Part shown: one piece after another, positions 38,047 through 60,504 of the stretch
Layout: each line of letters opens with the position of its first letter
Position numbering within the stretch: position 1 is the stretch's first letter
Assembly (NCBI RefSeq): GCF_048128805.1
Contig: NC_136019.1
Coordinates: 14,004,905 to 14,068,904 of the forward strand
Reading direction: 5' to 3'
DNA: 64,000 bases
Source of the DNA: Centroberyx gerrardi
Lineage: Eukaryota > Chordata > Actinopteri > Beryciformes > Berycidae
Position numbers and translations under genes: made by a program
The notes under the pieces: model-generated
What the model was told of the DNA's origin: nothing
Databases searched by the model: none
What the model saw: only the letters and a program-made list of their open reading frames with translations

Positions 38047-38868
38047 TGATGTCCCTGCTGGTACCAGCCTGGTACTCTGTGTCCCTGACGGTACCAGCTG
38101 GATGTTGGTACCAGATTGCTAGTCCGTCCCTGCTGGTACCAGCCTGGTACTCTGTGTCCCTGGGTATCAGCTGGATGGTCCCAGCCTGGTACTCCATGTC
38201 CCTGTTGGTACCAGCCTGGTACTCCGTGTCCCTGTTGGTAGCAGCCTGGTACTCCGTGTCCCTGTAGGTACCAGCTACCTGTTGTTACCAGCCTGGTACT
38301 CTGTGTCCCTGCTGTTACCAGCCTGGTATTCCGTGTCCCTGTCGGTACCAGCCTTGTCACTGTCAGTACCAGCTGGATGTTGGTACCAACCTGGTACTCT
38401 GTGTCCCTTTCAGTACCAGCCTGGTACTCCCGTGTCCCTGTTGGTACCAGCCTGGTATTCCCGTGTCCCTGTTGGTACCAGCCTGGTACTCCGTGTCCAT
38501 GTAGGTACCAGCTACCTGTTGTTACCAGCCTGGTACTCCGTGTCCCTGTCGCTATCAGCCTTGTCACTGTCAGTACCAGCTGGATGTTGGTACCAACCTG
38601 GTACTCTGTGTCCCTTTCAGTACCAACCTGGTACTCTGTGTCCCTTTCAGTACCAGCCTGGTACTCTGTGTCCCTGTTGGTACCAGCCTGGTACTCCGTG
38701 TCCCTGTCGCTATCAGCCTTGTCACTGTCAGTACCAGCTGGATGTTGGTACCAAACTGGTAGCCTACTCTGTGTCCCTGTCGGTACCAGCCTGGTACTCT
38801 GTGTCCCTGTCGGTACCAGCCTGGTACTCCATATCTCCGTCGGTGCCAGCCTGGTACTCCATCGTCAC
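38047..38868. repeat. Minisatellite of about 33-bp units with palindromic core
   Basis: Units read roughly GGTACCAGCCTGGTACTCYG then TGTCCCTGTYG. The 15-base GTACCAGCCTGGTAC core is near-palindromic. Variant longer units carry CAGCTGGATGTTGGTACC. Because the period is divisible by three and stop-free, long false frames appear on both strands (repeating WYSVSLLVPA or GHGVPGWYQQ). It starts about 960 bp upstream of the lgi2 ATG. Confidence 0.9.
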
Positions 38869-38889
38869 AGAATTGTACCTGGCAGCTGC

Positions 38890-40880
38890 TGAGAGCCAGA
38901 AGCGAAGGGCCATTTGTCATCCAGCAACATCCCTGGGGTACTTGAGACTTATGATTGAGTGCGGAGTGCAGATTCAGGAGGGCTATTTTTAAAGGCGGTC
39001 TATTTTGGTGAGGATGGATGAGGGTAAACAATTGTTTGTGTTTCAGGGAACCAAGAGGCCGCTAGAGCCTCTTGCCATTTAAACAGTGAAAACAGACTAA
39101 AATGCTAATAGCCAAGCTACGCCAGTAGGGACCTAATGTGGCAAGTTTTGCCCATGCATTCAAGATGGCTATCATTTAAAGCCTTTCTTTTGCCTGAGGA
39201 ATTTCCTCTTAGCACTGCACTCTGAATGACAACATAACACTTTGATAACTTAATTTTAATGAGCAATAGCAACCCTGATTACAAGAAGAAATAGTTCAAT
39301 CGTAATTTCGTAAACTACAAATGTTCCTATATCTTTTAAATGCTCTAAATGCACAAATAACCATCACCAACCACTGCTCAGTAATTACATATTAAAAACA
39401 AAAAGGTTGTGCAATGCCCAGAGCCATACCCTTGAAAATCATCAAAAGTGCTTGTCTTTGGGTCAAGGCCTCTTCAGATTTACACACTGCAGCAGACTTG
39501 ATCAATAGGGGAGCCTTTAAAAACTGGCCGACACACAAAAAGTGGGTCTGACTCCCTCTGTCCCCACAGCATCCCTGCAACATCAGCAACAGACAGGGAA
39601 ACGGGGCAAATTGGTGACAGGGAGAGGAGGAAGAACTGCAAAAACAAGTAGGGGTTGTGACTGAGAGAGTGAGGGAAAGAGAGAGAGAAGAGGGGAGACG
39701 GGTACGTTTGGCCCTTGTCAGGACAAGAGAACAGCTTTTACTTAATACCTCTGCTCTGCATATTGAAAATGCATGCATTGTTGTTTTATTCATGTTAATG
39801 TTCACGTCATGGAGCACCAGAGAGTGTACTGTACCACTGAGGAGTAGTCATTAAAACCATCTTCTGCTGATTTTCCTTAATACTCTGACTGAGGCAGCTG
39901 AGGCAGAACATTTCCTACTGTAAAAGAAAACAAGAACACTGACGCACTTCGTTTAGAATAGACCCAGTGACAGCCAATACATTGGTAGTGATCCATACAT
40001 GAGTGTTTCAACTTAAGAACGTGCACCGACTTCTACATCACATGCCTCATGCTTGCCTCATGCTTGTCAAAGTGCAATCAACCTTGATAATACCCAGCAG
40101 ATGTTGGGGAGTGCATAGGGAGCGCTTGGACAGTACAGTATCGAAATATAGATTAGTCATCAGTCAGAGAAGCTTCAGTCAGAGTCTATTTTTGTGCCTC
40201 AGGGCACTACCTGCTCTGCCTCTTAATGACTGAGACTGGAGAGCAGAGGGAATAAGACTAAGGACTTAAGAAAAGCCCTGATGTGCAAACACAGAGGAAA
40301 CGGCTTTGATTACAGGCCAATTCCCATGGTCAAGTTCTCCTGTGACAGATTGAGTTCCAAGTTCATCCTACGCTGTATATGGGTAACAGTGAAATATAAC
40401 ATTTAGCTAGATATCTCTTATTCATAATACATACAGGTTCTCATTGAGACTAAAGTTTCATTTACTAAATACAATGGAGTGATCTATGTTTGGTTTACTC
40501 CATTGATTATCTCAGTTACTATCTGTTACATAGCCTGAAAATAAATAAGATAATCCAATATAGATGGATGAAATGGAGTTAATGCTCCCATGGCATTTGT
40601 ATCACATTACACAAACCGGAGAAGACATACCACAACATATTATATATTATTATTATTCCCAATATTAAAACAGAATATATGGAGCAAATACAGAAAGTAT
40701 ACATGGATGTTGTATCTGCCTATCATTAGCAAATAAAAAGAGAGAATTCATCATGAGGTTACGATGATTTCAAACTGAAATTTTGGCTAGGTTATAGATA
40801 TTTCATTTAATAACCATATCTTGGTGGCTTTAGATGGCTTTAATTACTAAAAATGACACTGTGGAAGCAAAGGTCAGCTA
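38890..40880. other. Intergenic DNA between lgi2 and sepsecs
   Basis: No exon, RNA gene or complete element recognised. Short GA-rich tract at 39661-39690. Confidence 0.5.
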
Positions 40881-40889
40881 AAGAGATGC

Positions 40890-40895
40890 TTTATT
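40890..40895 (-). terminator. sepsecs: Candidate sepsecs poly(A) signal
   Basis: AATAAA on the gene strand, about 0.75 kb after the sepsecs stop codon. If used, the 3' UTR would include the hAT-like miniature element at 41013-41202. Confidence 0.25.
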
Positions 40896-41012
40896 GTTGA
40901 GGCCACAATCTAGTGTAAGTCCCAAATCCATAATGAAGCAAAGCATCTTCAACAAATCCAGACATGACAATGAATCAACAGTCTTCAGAGGGGCTTAGGT
41001 CAAAGTTTAGAT

Positions 41013-41202
41013 CAGTGGTCTCCAGCTATGTGCCATTGAGAGCCATTTGTAGGCAGGTTTTCATTCCAAACAAACACTAAACCAGCTGATTTCACTGATT
41101 AGCCACAGAGGGGGGGAATTAATCAGTGAAATCAGCTGGTGTAGTTTGTAATGAAAACCTGCATACACAAAGCTCTTGATGGAACATGGTTGGAGCTCAC
41201 TG
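41013..41202. mobile_element. hAT-like miniature element
   Basis: Ends CAGTGGTCTCCAGC and TTGGAGCTCACTG are inverted. The interior is also palindromic (CAGCTGATTTCACTGATTA and its complement). Flanking octamers GTTTAGAT and CTTTACAT match at six of eight positions, in keeping with an aged 8-bp hAT target duplication. It lies downstream of sepsecs. Confidence 0.7.
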
Positions 41203-41646
41203 CTTTACATGGTTCCTCACAATTATGATCACCCTCCAAAAATGCCATTGATACAGAAATTCCTCCATGGTTGCTATACTATTTTAGGAAGTTTCAAACA
41301 CTGTACCAGTTTCATCACCAGCTGTGGATGCTGAAATCAATCTCATGAACATCTAAGCCCTTGCCCACATCAAAAGGTCTAGAATGATAGCCATGAAACA
41401 TCCGTCAATAAGTGCCACTCAACACACACTGCCAATTCCAAGTGGGCAAGTGTGTGCAGGCTGCAGAGAGGTTCGAATCAGAGACAAAACAGAAATCAGT
41501 TTCTCTTTTGGTGCTGCTGAATGAGCTGACCTGCAGTCGCACATCCAATTACAACTTAGGTAATATCTCAAATTCCACACGTCCTTTTATGAATAAGGAA
41601 CTGTAAGCAATGCAATAGTGGGTGTAGTGCCTGTTTTTTAGCTCAT

Positions 41647-51705
<10,059 letters not shown>

Positions 51706-52245
51706 CTCTGTAAAGGCTGTCAAAGACATGACACCGTGTTAACATCAGGTGACATCTCTCACATCCTAATGGCACAAAAGGCTCATGCACCAGACCCTCA
51801 TGTTGCTCTGGGTTTAGCCACTTAAAGGACTCTATTGCATTTGTATTTATATTGCTGTGGCTTCTCTGCTAGCCAGCTAGAAAGCTTATATCTAACATTA
51901 GCTACCACCAAAGAGGTAACTACATACTCTGTGGTTGTCCACCTGCTCCTCCAGTTTACATGGCCTAGTCTTAGTAGCAAAGCAAGTTGCAACCAAGAAT
52001 AACACACACCAACGAGTACGTTAACGTAGTTTACGCCAACAGTAACGTTAATTACAGGCACAGGAGTGTGTGAAACATACAAGTAGTTGTCAACATGTAG
52101 AGGCGGTTGCTGAACTGTAACAGTATGTTTGTTTACCTTGGTAGCAAGCTTGCTAGCTGCCCTGCTAAGCTAAACCAACGCCTTCACTCACAGAAACAAG
52201 CCGAATAACCTCGACAGGACTGTTTTTATCGCCGTATCGTCTTAC

Positions 52246-52410
52246 CGTATGCCTTTCCTGTGATATTCCACGCGTTTTCCAAGTAAAATTGAACTTTCAC
52301 CAGGCATGGGGGCGGAGCAGAGAGGAGGAAGGGGCTGTGAGCTCTCACTCTGACCCTACTTCCGGGTACGGCAAACATCATCGTCAAGCGCGGCGGGGAA
52401 ATAGGTTGCA
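52246..52410 (-). promoter_or_regulatory. sepsecs: Putative sepsecs first non-coding exon and promoter
   Basis: On the minus strand a strong donor (ACG|GTAAGA) ends an exon at 52246. It fits the acceptor at 51708 that precedes the sepsecs ATG. Just upstream lie ACTTCCGGG (52358-52366), an ETS-type site, and a GGCGGGGAAA E2F-like motif within about 52388-52402. This is typical of TATA-less housekeeping promoters. The exact transcription start is not visible. Confidence 0.55.
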
Positions 52411-52882
52411 ATTGAAAACTTGCGGCATATGGGTTTCTGTCTGTGGAAAACATCTGAGGTTTATTTGCACCGAATTGCACCCAAACTATTGTTAACATCT
52501 TGCTCGAGCTGAGCGGCCTCAGTTAGTCACTGCTATTTGTATTTACTTGTATCTAGAGTCCGATGCAAAACCTTGAAGGAAATCTTGGCCACATATTATG
52601 CATCCAGAAGCATATGGGCTTATGATATGCCTTTGGGCGCTGTTCTCCATGGCCATAGCACATGCAGACCAAATAGCAGAATAACAGTGATATAAGGTCC
52701 AAACAAACCTAATAGGCAATATTGGTCTGCATATCACTTATTTTGAAGTTTGGTCTGAATTAGAGGCAGCACGGGCACTCCCAACAGGGCTCGCACATGT
52801 TTCCTTTCTCAGAAGTAGATTTTAGCAATTAAATATGTATTTTTTTTTTTGAGGGTCTAATTTTCACACGTTTATTTGTAGG

Positions 52883-53251
52883 CTACTCAAAGAAGGAGCC
52901 ATTGCAATAGAACCCATTTCTGATCAGCCGCTCCTTGCCACATGGGGTCAAGATTTCCTCCAAGGTTTTGCATTGGTAGTGTGCGGATTCAAGATGCAAC
53001 CAAAATAGGTCTACAGGTGAGTAGCAGCGACACCTTGAGGATGTTCCATGGTTTACATCCAGAGCCAAGACGCCTATGTTTCTGAACTGAATAGTTTTTG
53101 AGAGAACTTTATTAGCTGTGTAGCCTACAAGATCAATCACTATCTTAACAGCTATGCAGGAGAGTGTCTGCATGAGGGTTACCGCCCTCTTCTGCAGCCT
53201 GGAAGGTGGGCCAGGTGTTTTACCATTGAGTAACTCCTCTTCTTCAAACAT
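52883..53251 (-). CDS. Possible small single-exon gene, unknown 122-aa protein
   Basis: An open frame of 122 codons begins at the ATG at 53251 (the frame stays open slightly upstream) and ends with TAG at 52883. An AATAAA on the gene strand (52876-52871) follows seven bases after the stop. Upstream of the start are TTACGTCA (53296-53303, CRE-like) and TCACGTGA (53309-53316, E-box). The protein begins MFEEEELLNGKT, is rich in Leu and Cys, has a basic stretch (SRLQKRAV) and ends GNGSFF-like; I see no transmembrane segment and recognise no family. The sepsecs promoter region is about 0.5 kb to the left, on the same strand. A retrocopy or chance frame remains possible, and the Kozak context is weak. 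Confidence 0.35.
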   Translation of the reverse strand: MFEEEELLNGKTPGPPSRLQKRAVTLMQTLSCIAVKIVIDLVGYTANKVLSKTIQFRNIGVLALDVNHGTSSRCRCYSPVDLFWLHLESAHYQCKTLEEILTPCGKERLIRNGFYCNGSFFE

Positions 53252-53295
53252 ATACAATCTTTGATGGGGGATCGCTCAAAGAGAACAAGGTCGCT

Positions 53296-53316
53296 TTACG
53301 TCACGCGATCACGTGA
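53296..53316. promoter_or_regulatory. CRE-like and E-box motifs, candidate promoter
   Basis: TTACGTCA and the palindrome TCACGTGA lie 5 bases apart, 45-65 bp upstream of the small reading frame ending at 52883. Such CREB/ATF and USF-type sites are common in proximal promoters. Promoter function is inferred from position only. Confidence 0.35.
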
Positions 53317-53657
53317 CCTAGGCATGTGCCCTGTCTAAGGTGCCCAACAGTCTCGAGAAAACCCTGAACCACTACTGAAATGATGAAGTAGGCCTAAGAT
53401 GTTGCTTCATAAGGATGAGCCAATAAACTTATTATTCATTGCTCATTTTGAAAGTATTAACGAGGCGCAATAAATAAAAAGCCAATACTATCATGATTCA
53501 TTAATTCATATTAAAGTTTTATTAAAGAGAAGGCTATTGGTGCATCATAGTAGACACTACATTTAACTTTTCTATCATCATATGTTGGTGTTTTAAACAT
53601 TTTCCCCGGTAAAAGAAAATAAATGCAAATAGACGTAGGCTATATCACAGATTTATG

Positions 53658-54054
53658 GGGCCAGTTGCATAAAGATAGACCTAGTCTTAGACTTAAATGT
53701 GACCGTAAGTCAAACTTGCTATAGACACTTATATTTACCCGTTCCTACAACTTCTTGATTGTTGTAGATCTCTAATGTGTTGTTCTTCAGGTCTTTCCAA
53801 AAAACAGAGATTTGCCGTCTTTTATGAAACAGCTTCAGTATTTAAACGTCCCACTCACAGTTAGGCCGACTCGTTGCCATAACAACAAAGTTCTTAACTC
53901 AAGATTAGCCAGGGGGAAGGTGGCTATCTTTCCTACCTCAAAATAAGTCAGTCGTAATAATATATAATATTTAAGTAACAGACAGTCTTAATTAGCCTAG
54001 TCCAACCTGAGAATCTGAGACCAGTCTCTTAAACTAGCTTTATGCAACTGGCCC
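53658..54054. mobile_element. 397-bp miniature inverted-repeat element
   Basis: The ends GGGCCAGTTGCATAAAG and CTTTATGCAACTGGCCC are exact inverted repeats, and ATG flanks both sides. No gene inside. Confidence 0.8.
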
Positions 54055-54570
54055 ATGATTGTTTTCCAAATAGCCTAGGCCTATATATATTTTTAAAAGT
54101 GTCTAATCCCTTTGCAAAGAGCACAGGAAGAAAATCAATATTTTTTTTTTTGGTGTTATAAATACAAAAAAGTGACTGTATAGGCTACTGATTAATTGGC
54201 TTATATTTATATTTCGGGAAACTATGTGTTTTATTGATTAAATGCTTTTGGAATTAATACACACTCAATGGCATTTAAATGTGTACATCCACATTTTCTT
54301 AATATGATAGAAACCCTACGTGAGACAATTACACAAACAGGTGACCCATTTCAGCTCTCAAATGTATTAACATGATATGAGGTATAAAATGAAAAGAAAA
54401 TATATATAAGCCCATAGCTACATGACAGACACACAGTTTTTGATCAGAACCAACAAAGCAGTTTATTTTCATGGATTATATTCATTATAAAAACTGCAAC
54501 ATACTTGTGTAGTGAAATCAGAATCTGTGTGAACATACACAAAAAAAAATACAGGATGAATAGCCTAGAT

Positions 54571-54572
<2 letters not shown>

Positions 54573-54627
<55 letters not shown>
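54573..54627. repeat. CA microsatellite
   Basis: About 27 uninterrupted CA units. Confidence 0.95.
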
Positions 54628-55148
54628 ACAATTAATTACACTGATCAGATCTAGAATTACACAGGATGAAAATAAAATAAAAGAGCAAAACACAGCAAAA
54701 CAGCAAAGTGGAATAGGACAAGACAACTGTTTTCCGAGAACATCTTCATCCAACTTTGTCTGTGGGGCATCCTGTGAGCTCCCCGAGGTGTTTGCAGCAG
54801 AGGGGAGAGAAAGATGGCAAGTTGATGGCATAGCAGGGCCTTCACTTCAACAGCTATGCCAACATCTTGCCTTCTTTCCTCCGCCCGTTTTCACAGCAGT
54901 TCATTCATAAATTCAGGGGGTTGGAGGAGGGAGGAGAGGGTCCAAACATCTGCATAAAATAACAAGCTGATTGTTCAATATTTTATGTTTGTGTTGATTG
55001 GAGCCTGTCTGATCATAATAGGCTCGTAAAACCTGAAGTGGCCGAAACATGCTGCAGCCTATTTACTTTGCATACAAACCGGGTAAACCTACTGTAGGCT
55101 ACCTGAAACCCACAAAATCTTAATTTAGGCTGTAGCATTAACTACAGT

Positions 55149-55149
55149 G

Positions 55150-55196
<47 letters not shown>
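55149..55196. repeat. CA microsatellite
   Basis: About 24 CA units. Confidence 0.95.
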
Positions 55197-55202
<6 letters not shown>

Positions 55203-55929
55203 CATATATACTTTCATAATAGCCTACAATAGTCAAGTCAATTGTATTTGGATAGCTCTTAATCACAGTTACAGTCTCAAATGGCTCACACTGTGAAACG
55301 ATAAATGAAAACAACCCAACTCCCCTTCAACCTTATAGACCCTCATTGAAAACAAGGAAAAACTTGGAACAAACAAAAAAACATGGAGGAAAACCTTGGG
55401 TGAGGCTTTGACAGAGAGGGCCCCCCCTCGGATTGAAGATTAGATGTTGATAACAAGATAGTTCGGCTACTAATTTCAGTCCCGCGTGCCGGTGCTGCTC
55501 CTGTCCATCATCAAACCTACCTGTTGAGGTGTGTTGAACCGGAAAAGATGTCCAGATATGCCTTGGTCTTTGTCCTACATAGATCCATCTGTCTTGGCAC
55601 CGGCCGTCAGTTGTGTAAAAGTAGCGTGAGTGAGGAAGAGATAAGTCTGCCTTCCACCGCCCACTTCTATGGCAATGTCCAGAGTGACTGTCGTCGTGTG
55701 CAGTAGGTGTGTTTGGGTGCTGGGGCGGCTCCGGCGTGGCTTCCGGCACCTCTGGGCGCTGACTATGAAACCTACTGACCTACTTTATACAGGGGCACCC
55801 ATAGGAAGCAGAAACCCTGAACCAATCCATGAATCAATCCGTCTAAACCGGCAAGAAAACACGCGCTTGAATGCTTCAAACAGAGGATCACTGACAAAGA
55901 GCTACAAATAGATATAAATGTCACGAGAC

Positions 55930-56310
55930 AACTTTAAATGATCATGCAGCTACTATAGGTCAAGAATTATGCCACAAAAATCCTTTAGTGATACTATAGA
56001 AGATTAAAAAAAAAAAAAAAGTGCCATAAAGCACAATAAGGACACATCTCACTACAGAGTACACTGACTCACTATAAGTGCCAATAGGGATATTATAGGA
56101 ATATTACAGTGATACCATAGGAAATAAAAAATACCATAAGGTCACTAAACTCTCTATGGAGGAGCCAATCACTGACTCACTATAAGTTCCTATAGGGATA
56201 TTATAGGAATATTACAGTGTTACCATAGGAGATTAAAAAAAATATCATAAAGTGCAATAAGATCACTGAACTCACTACTAACTACAGATACTCTATCAGT
56301 CCCTATAGGA
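55930..56310. repeat. Imperfect tandem repeat of about 115 bp
   Basis: Motifs ACTGACTCACTATAAGT, GGGATATTATAGGAATATTA and ACCATAGGA recur about three times with CATAAAGYRCAATAAG-type spacers. Confidence 0.75.
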
Positions 56311-56902
56311 ATTTTTCAAACATCAACTTGCCATCTCCTGAGCACTAAGCTGTGCCTGGACCCTGCCTCTGTTCAGGCTGCCCTCCTACTGCACAAGCTG
56401 AATGGGTGTTGTCCATAAAGACCAAGTGGCAACGCACCAGGCAGATGTGGAGGGAAACTTCTTGCCAACATCTGACTTGCTGATCCGCACACAAAATAAG
56501 CCATGAGTACAGGATCTTGTTCATTAATGAATCACAGTGTGATTCAAAAACAGTCTAGACGAAAAAGCGAGGGCCATCCAAGACAGGAAACCTCTGCAAT
56601 GATTTCTGGTCCACTGCTGGTTGTAGTAAACTAGGATATACTACATTACTTTATTAGAAAACTCTTCCCAAACCCCATTTTATTCTAAACAGTTTCATAA
56701 TCCAAACCACAGACAGTCTTTAGGTGTTGCTGCTGTTACTGTAGATCATTATAGACCAGAATTAATTTGAGATTCATTTCTTATACTTTACCTTTTCTCT
56801 CTTACAGGGGGTTACCGCTCAATTACAGCTTTTAGGTGTTCATCATGTACAGATGCACCCAATTTGGTTTGTATTAGTGAGTGTTCATTATTGTCTCCAT
56901 AG

Positions 56903-57034
56903 CCATTTTGTGAAGAGAGGGTCGCACTCAGAAATATATCATTCACTTGGTTTAATTGAACAATTAACAACAATTAAACAATTAAACCAAGTGAATGATA
57001 TATTTCTGAGTGCGACCCTCTCTTCACAAAATGG
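56903..57034. repeat. Perfect 56-bp inverted repeat with 20-nt loop
   Basis: 56903-56958 and 56979-57034 are exact reverse complements, separated by an A/T-rich loop. The left arm starts CCATTTTGTGAAGAGAGGGT. No mismatch was found on base-by-base reading. Confidence 0.95.
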
Positions 57035-57198
57035 TTATATGCATCTAGGATAACGCACCAGGTGGTCAGAGCGCAGTGGCATCCCTGCAAACAGAATTTG
57101 TCTCCATAGCCAGAAACAACAGATTACTGTGACACTATCCAGGTTCAAGACTGATAGCACTTCTGCACTATACACAGTTCAGCCCAACGTGGGACGTC

Positions 57199-57352
57199 CT
57201 GGTGACTCAGTTGGCTTAAGTGCACGCCATGTATCCTGGGACCCTTGTCACACGTCACAACCCCACCCCCCACCCCCAATTTCCTGTCTCTCCCCACTAT
57301 GAACTTTCAAATAAATGCTAAAACGTCAAAAAAAAGTGATTAAAAAAAAAAA
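57199..57352 (+). mobile_element. tRNA-derived SINE-like element
   Basis: GGTGACTCAGTTGGCTTAAG resembles a pol III A box. A C-rich body, TTTCCTGTCTCTCCCCACTA, AAATAAA and an A-rich tail follow. This layout fits a common teleost SINE. Confidence 0.55.
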
Positions 57353-58959
57353 AGTTCAGCCAAACATGTATGAGCCTACAAAGCCAATCTGTCCTCCACT
57401 GCTTATGGAGCTCTATGCTTTATGTACATCAGCACATAACATCACAAAACCTCACATCACAATAAGAGCTTTGTCCTTCAGTTTCTTTTTCATTCCAAAC
57501 AATTTGACAATCATAATGTTGACTTTAGCACCTTTGACAGTGACATTAAATTTCAGAATGATGATGACTCATTTCCAAAGGAGTCGACAAAAAGCCACAC
57601 CTGACAACTCCCACATAGCAAATAGGTTACAAGACAATTGAAATTTCCATTACGTAGAGTAAGTTTGTTTATCATGGTTACTATATAGTAAATAGAAATT
57701 GTATGTTATTATAATCAATCTTAACTTTTTTTTTCTTTAACCTTTGTTTAACCAGGCAGTCCCATTGAGATGCACACTCTCTTTTTTAAGCCACACCTGA
57801 CCAAGAGAGAAGCATTGACTAACATAGAAGTTGCAGCCAAACAACATGTAACTATGTACAAAAGCAGAATACAATCAAAGAATACAATCAAAGTCCCATA
57901 ACAGAGAGCAGGAATAACAAAACTGAAATCTAATGTGTTAAATCAGATAGTTACTCAGATAAACAAAATACAAATCTGACACTCTGCATGCCACTGCTGG
58001 TAAATGTGTTGAACCCCAGCATGTCTATACATATCTAGAGGCCTTGTAATGGGTCGAGTGCTAAACATGTATGTGTTCATGGTACTGTAAGGTACTTTGG
58101 ATAAAAGTCTCTATTAAGTGATGTAGTTTTCAGCTCGCTTATCTTCTACATGTCATGGTTTGCATACAGTAGATCCCTCAGCTTTCAGATATTATATAGT
58201 CAACTTGAAAAAGAGACTGAATTTGAGAGGAGGAAAACTGCATGCCTTGTTTCTTTAATAAAACACTTGGTCATACCTCATCCAAAAAAAACCAAAAACA
58301 ATCCCACTAATTGTTTGGTATCAAATTGAATCAAGTGTCACAAAGTGCTTGACAGAGATTCCATTAATGTTCGCATGATAAAAAAAAATAAAAAAAATCA
58401 GAAGAAGCAGCAAAAAACAAAGCAAGAAACTGATAAAAAATGATGGAAAAAACAAAGACAACGGCATAAGAGTGTGAGTATGCTTGTGACTATTCTGTAG
58501 GTGTAAAGGTGGGCGATTGCGGTGCGTGTTTGTTGGCTGACTGAATGACACTGGCTGTCTCACACTTGTGAACTGCAAAAGGGGAGAAAAAACCCTCTGG
58601 ATTCAAGCGTGTACCAGCTGTACAGTCTTTTTTTTTTTTTTTTTCATTATCTCCATTTTTGATTTTGAGTTGTGTCATTGAAGTTACAGTTTGATGTAAC
58701 ATCTGGTTTGTATGGGACCAGGGGGAGAGAAACTGTCCTGAAAGGAAGGGGTGGAGTGTTCCTTGACGAGTCAGCATGACCTCTTGGATAAGGGAAAGGG
58801 CTCCAACACTATTGGACACAATTTCCTAATGTTTTCAGAGTTGGTGCAATGTTTCTGACTCACAAAGTTTTCAATGTCATAATGATATATAAATATATGT
58901 CAACTTATATGGCTATTATTGCACAACATTTTGTCTATGTTGCAAAACAAGAGCCCTCT

Positions 58960-59520
58960 GTGATGATCCTCGAGCTGAATCACACAGCCACATGTGCAGC
59001 ATTTACAATTTCGACCAGCGCTGACCCTCTGGTGAGTCACGGCATGGTCTTACTCCGCAGAGGGCCTTTTTTCAAGGAGCAATGAAAATAACTCCCCACA
59101 TAAATGATCGAAATCCAGCTAAAATGGGCAGTTTTTTGGGGATGACTCGCCTGTTTTGGAGATATTTCTGAAGATATGTTCTCATTCTGCAGCCAAAGTC
59201 TGCCTCACACACGCACCGGTCCTTCTTCCCATGCTCGGAGCAGGATCTGGCCCTGAGCCACCTCGCGGACGTTTTGCTGAGTCAAATGCAAGCACACCCT
59301 GTCACAGCGGCCCGGTGAAGTCACCGAGCAAAGTCTGGTGATAGTGCGCTTACTTGCTGAACAAGCCGCCCTCAGTACTACTAACCTTGGCCTCACACCC
59401 ATATGGACTTTATTAACTGCTGGCGGATGAGTTAGAAAGTGAGTCGGCCCGTCGTAAAATGTGAGCGGGACGAGGGAAACTCCCCACGGACACCGCCAAG
59501 ACCATTGACTCAGAAGTTTA
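58960..59520. other. Non-repetitive block, possible conserved non-coding element
   Basis: Unlike the A/T-rich repeats around it, this stretch has mixed composition, several CpGs and no simple repeat. I find no convincing exon. It could be regulatory; this is a guess from composition. Confidence 0.2.
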
Positions 59521-59874
59521 GAGGAAGCTTGATTTGTGTTTTTGCTGTGGTGAACACAGTGAATCACAATGCATCAGTTCTTTTGCTGATTATGACAAAC
59601 TAATTCACCCAGCCAGCAGGCCATGTCCCTTGTCTGTTTTGTTAATGTTAAAAATGTAAAAAAAAAAAAAAAAAAACAGCTAAAATTATTTTCTATTAGA
59701 CAAATAGGTTCTCATGAACTCAATTCAGAGCTTCTTCAATTCAGAGATGTTTAGCCATGATATTGTACTGCAGCTCACATCTGATCTTTAAGGCCATGAG
59801 GCAAATGTGGAAATAGTTTGTCTACATTTTCACTGTATAGGCTACACTGTAGAAGGTGGCTGCATATACGCAGA

Positions 59875-60252
59875 TACACTACCAGGCAAAAGTTTGGACA
59901 CACCTGATTGAATGTACTATGTTTTTCATTCTCTTCTCTCTTCGCCATTTTGATCTAAAGGCTTATGCTTAAATGCTTGAAATCAGTCTCTTAGAAAAAT
60001 ATAAATAGTGAAGTTGATGCCCATGTATGAATTTTTTTCCAAAGCCTTTGCCTTTCCATCGAGGCAAAGGGCGGCTACTTTAAAGAATCTAAAATATAAG
60101 ATAGTTTTGATTTGTTTAACACTTTTTTGGTCACTGCATAATTCCATTTGTGTTATTTCATAATTTTGATGTCTTTACTATTATTCTAAAATGTGGATCA
60201 TTGTAAAAATAAAGAAAAATGTGGTGTGTCCAAACTTTTGACTGGTAATGTA
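59875..60252. mobile_element. Tc1/mariner-type miniature element
   Basis: Ends TACACTACCAGGCAAAAGTT and AACTTTTGACTGGTAATGTA are inverted and flanked by TA. No transposase. Confidence 0.85.
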
Positions 60253-60256
60253 TACA

Positions 60257-60504
60257 TACACTGAATGTACAAAACATTAGGGACATCTTCCTGATATTGA
60301 GTTGCAGCCCCTTCTGCACAATCCACATCTCAGTTGTCTCAAAACATCCTTCTATAGCTCGTCTGCTTCTCTTTATCTACATCTCCTCCTTTGTGATTGG
60401 TATAGATTTAATGAGGGAATCAATAAGGGATAATGACTTTCACCTGGATTAACCTCAGCAGTGTACTTCATGAAAAGAGTAAGATATTTTGTACATTCAG
60501 TGTA
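60257..60504. mobile_element. Second Tc1-type miniature element
   Basis: TACACTGAATGTACAAAAC pairs with TTTTGTACATTCAGTGTA at the far end, with TA borders. It starts 4 bases after the previous element. Confidence 0.8.

Noticed and set aside
38047..38992. Long repetitive reading frames on both strands near lgi2
   Set aside because: They arise from a stop-free 33-bp minisatellite; no conserved protein and frames are open on both strands.
54569..54910. 113-codon frame over a CA tract
   Set aside because: Low-complexity His-Thr translation of a microsatellite.
55333..55749. 138-codon minus-strand frame
   Set aside because: No family, splice or promoter support; composition looks random.
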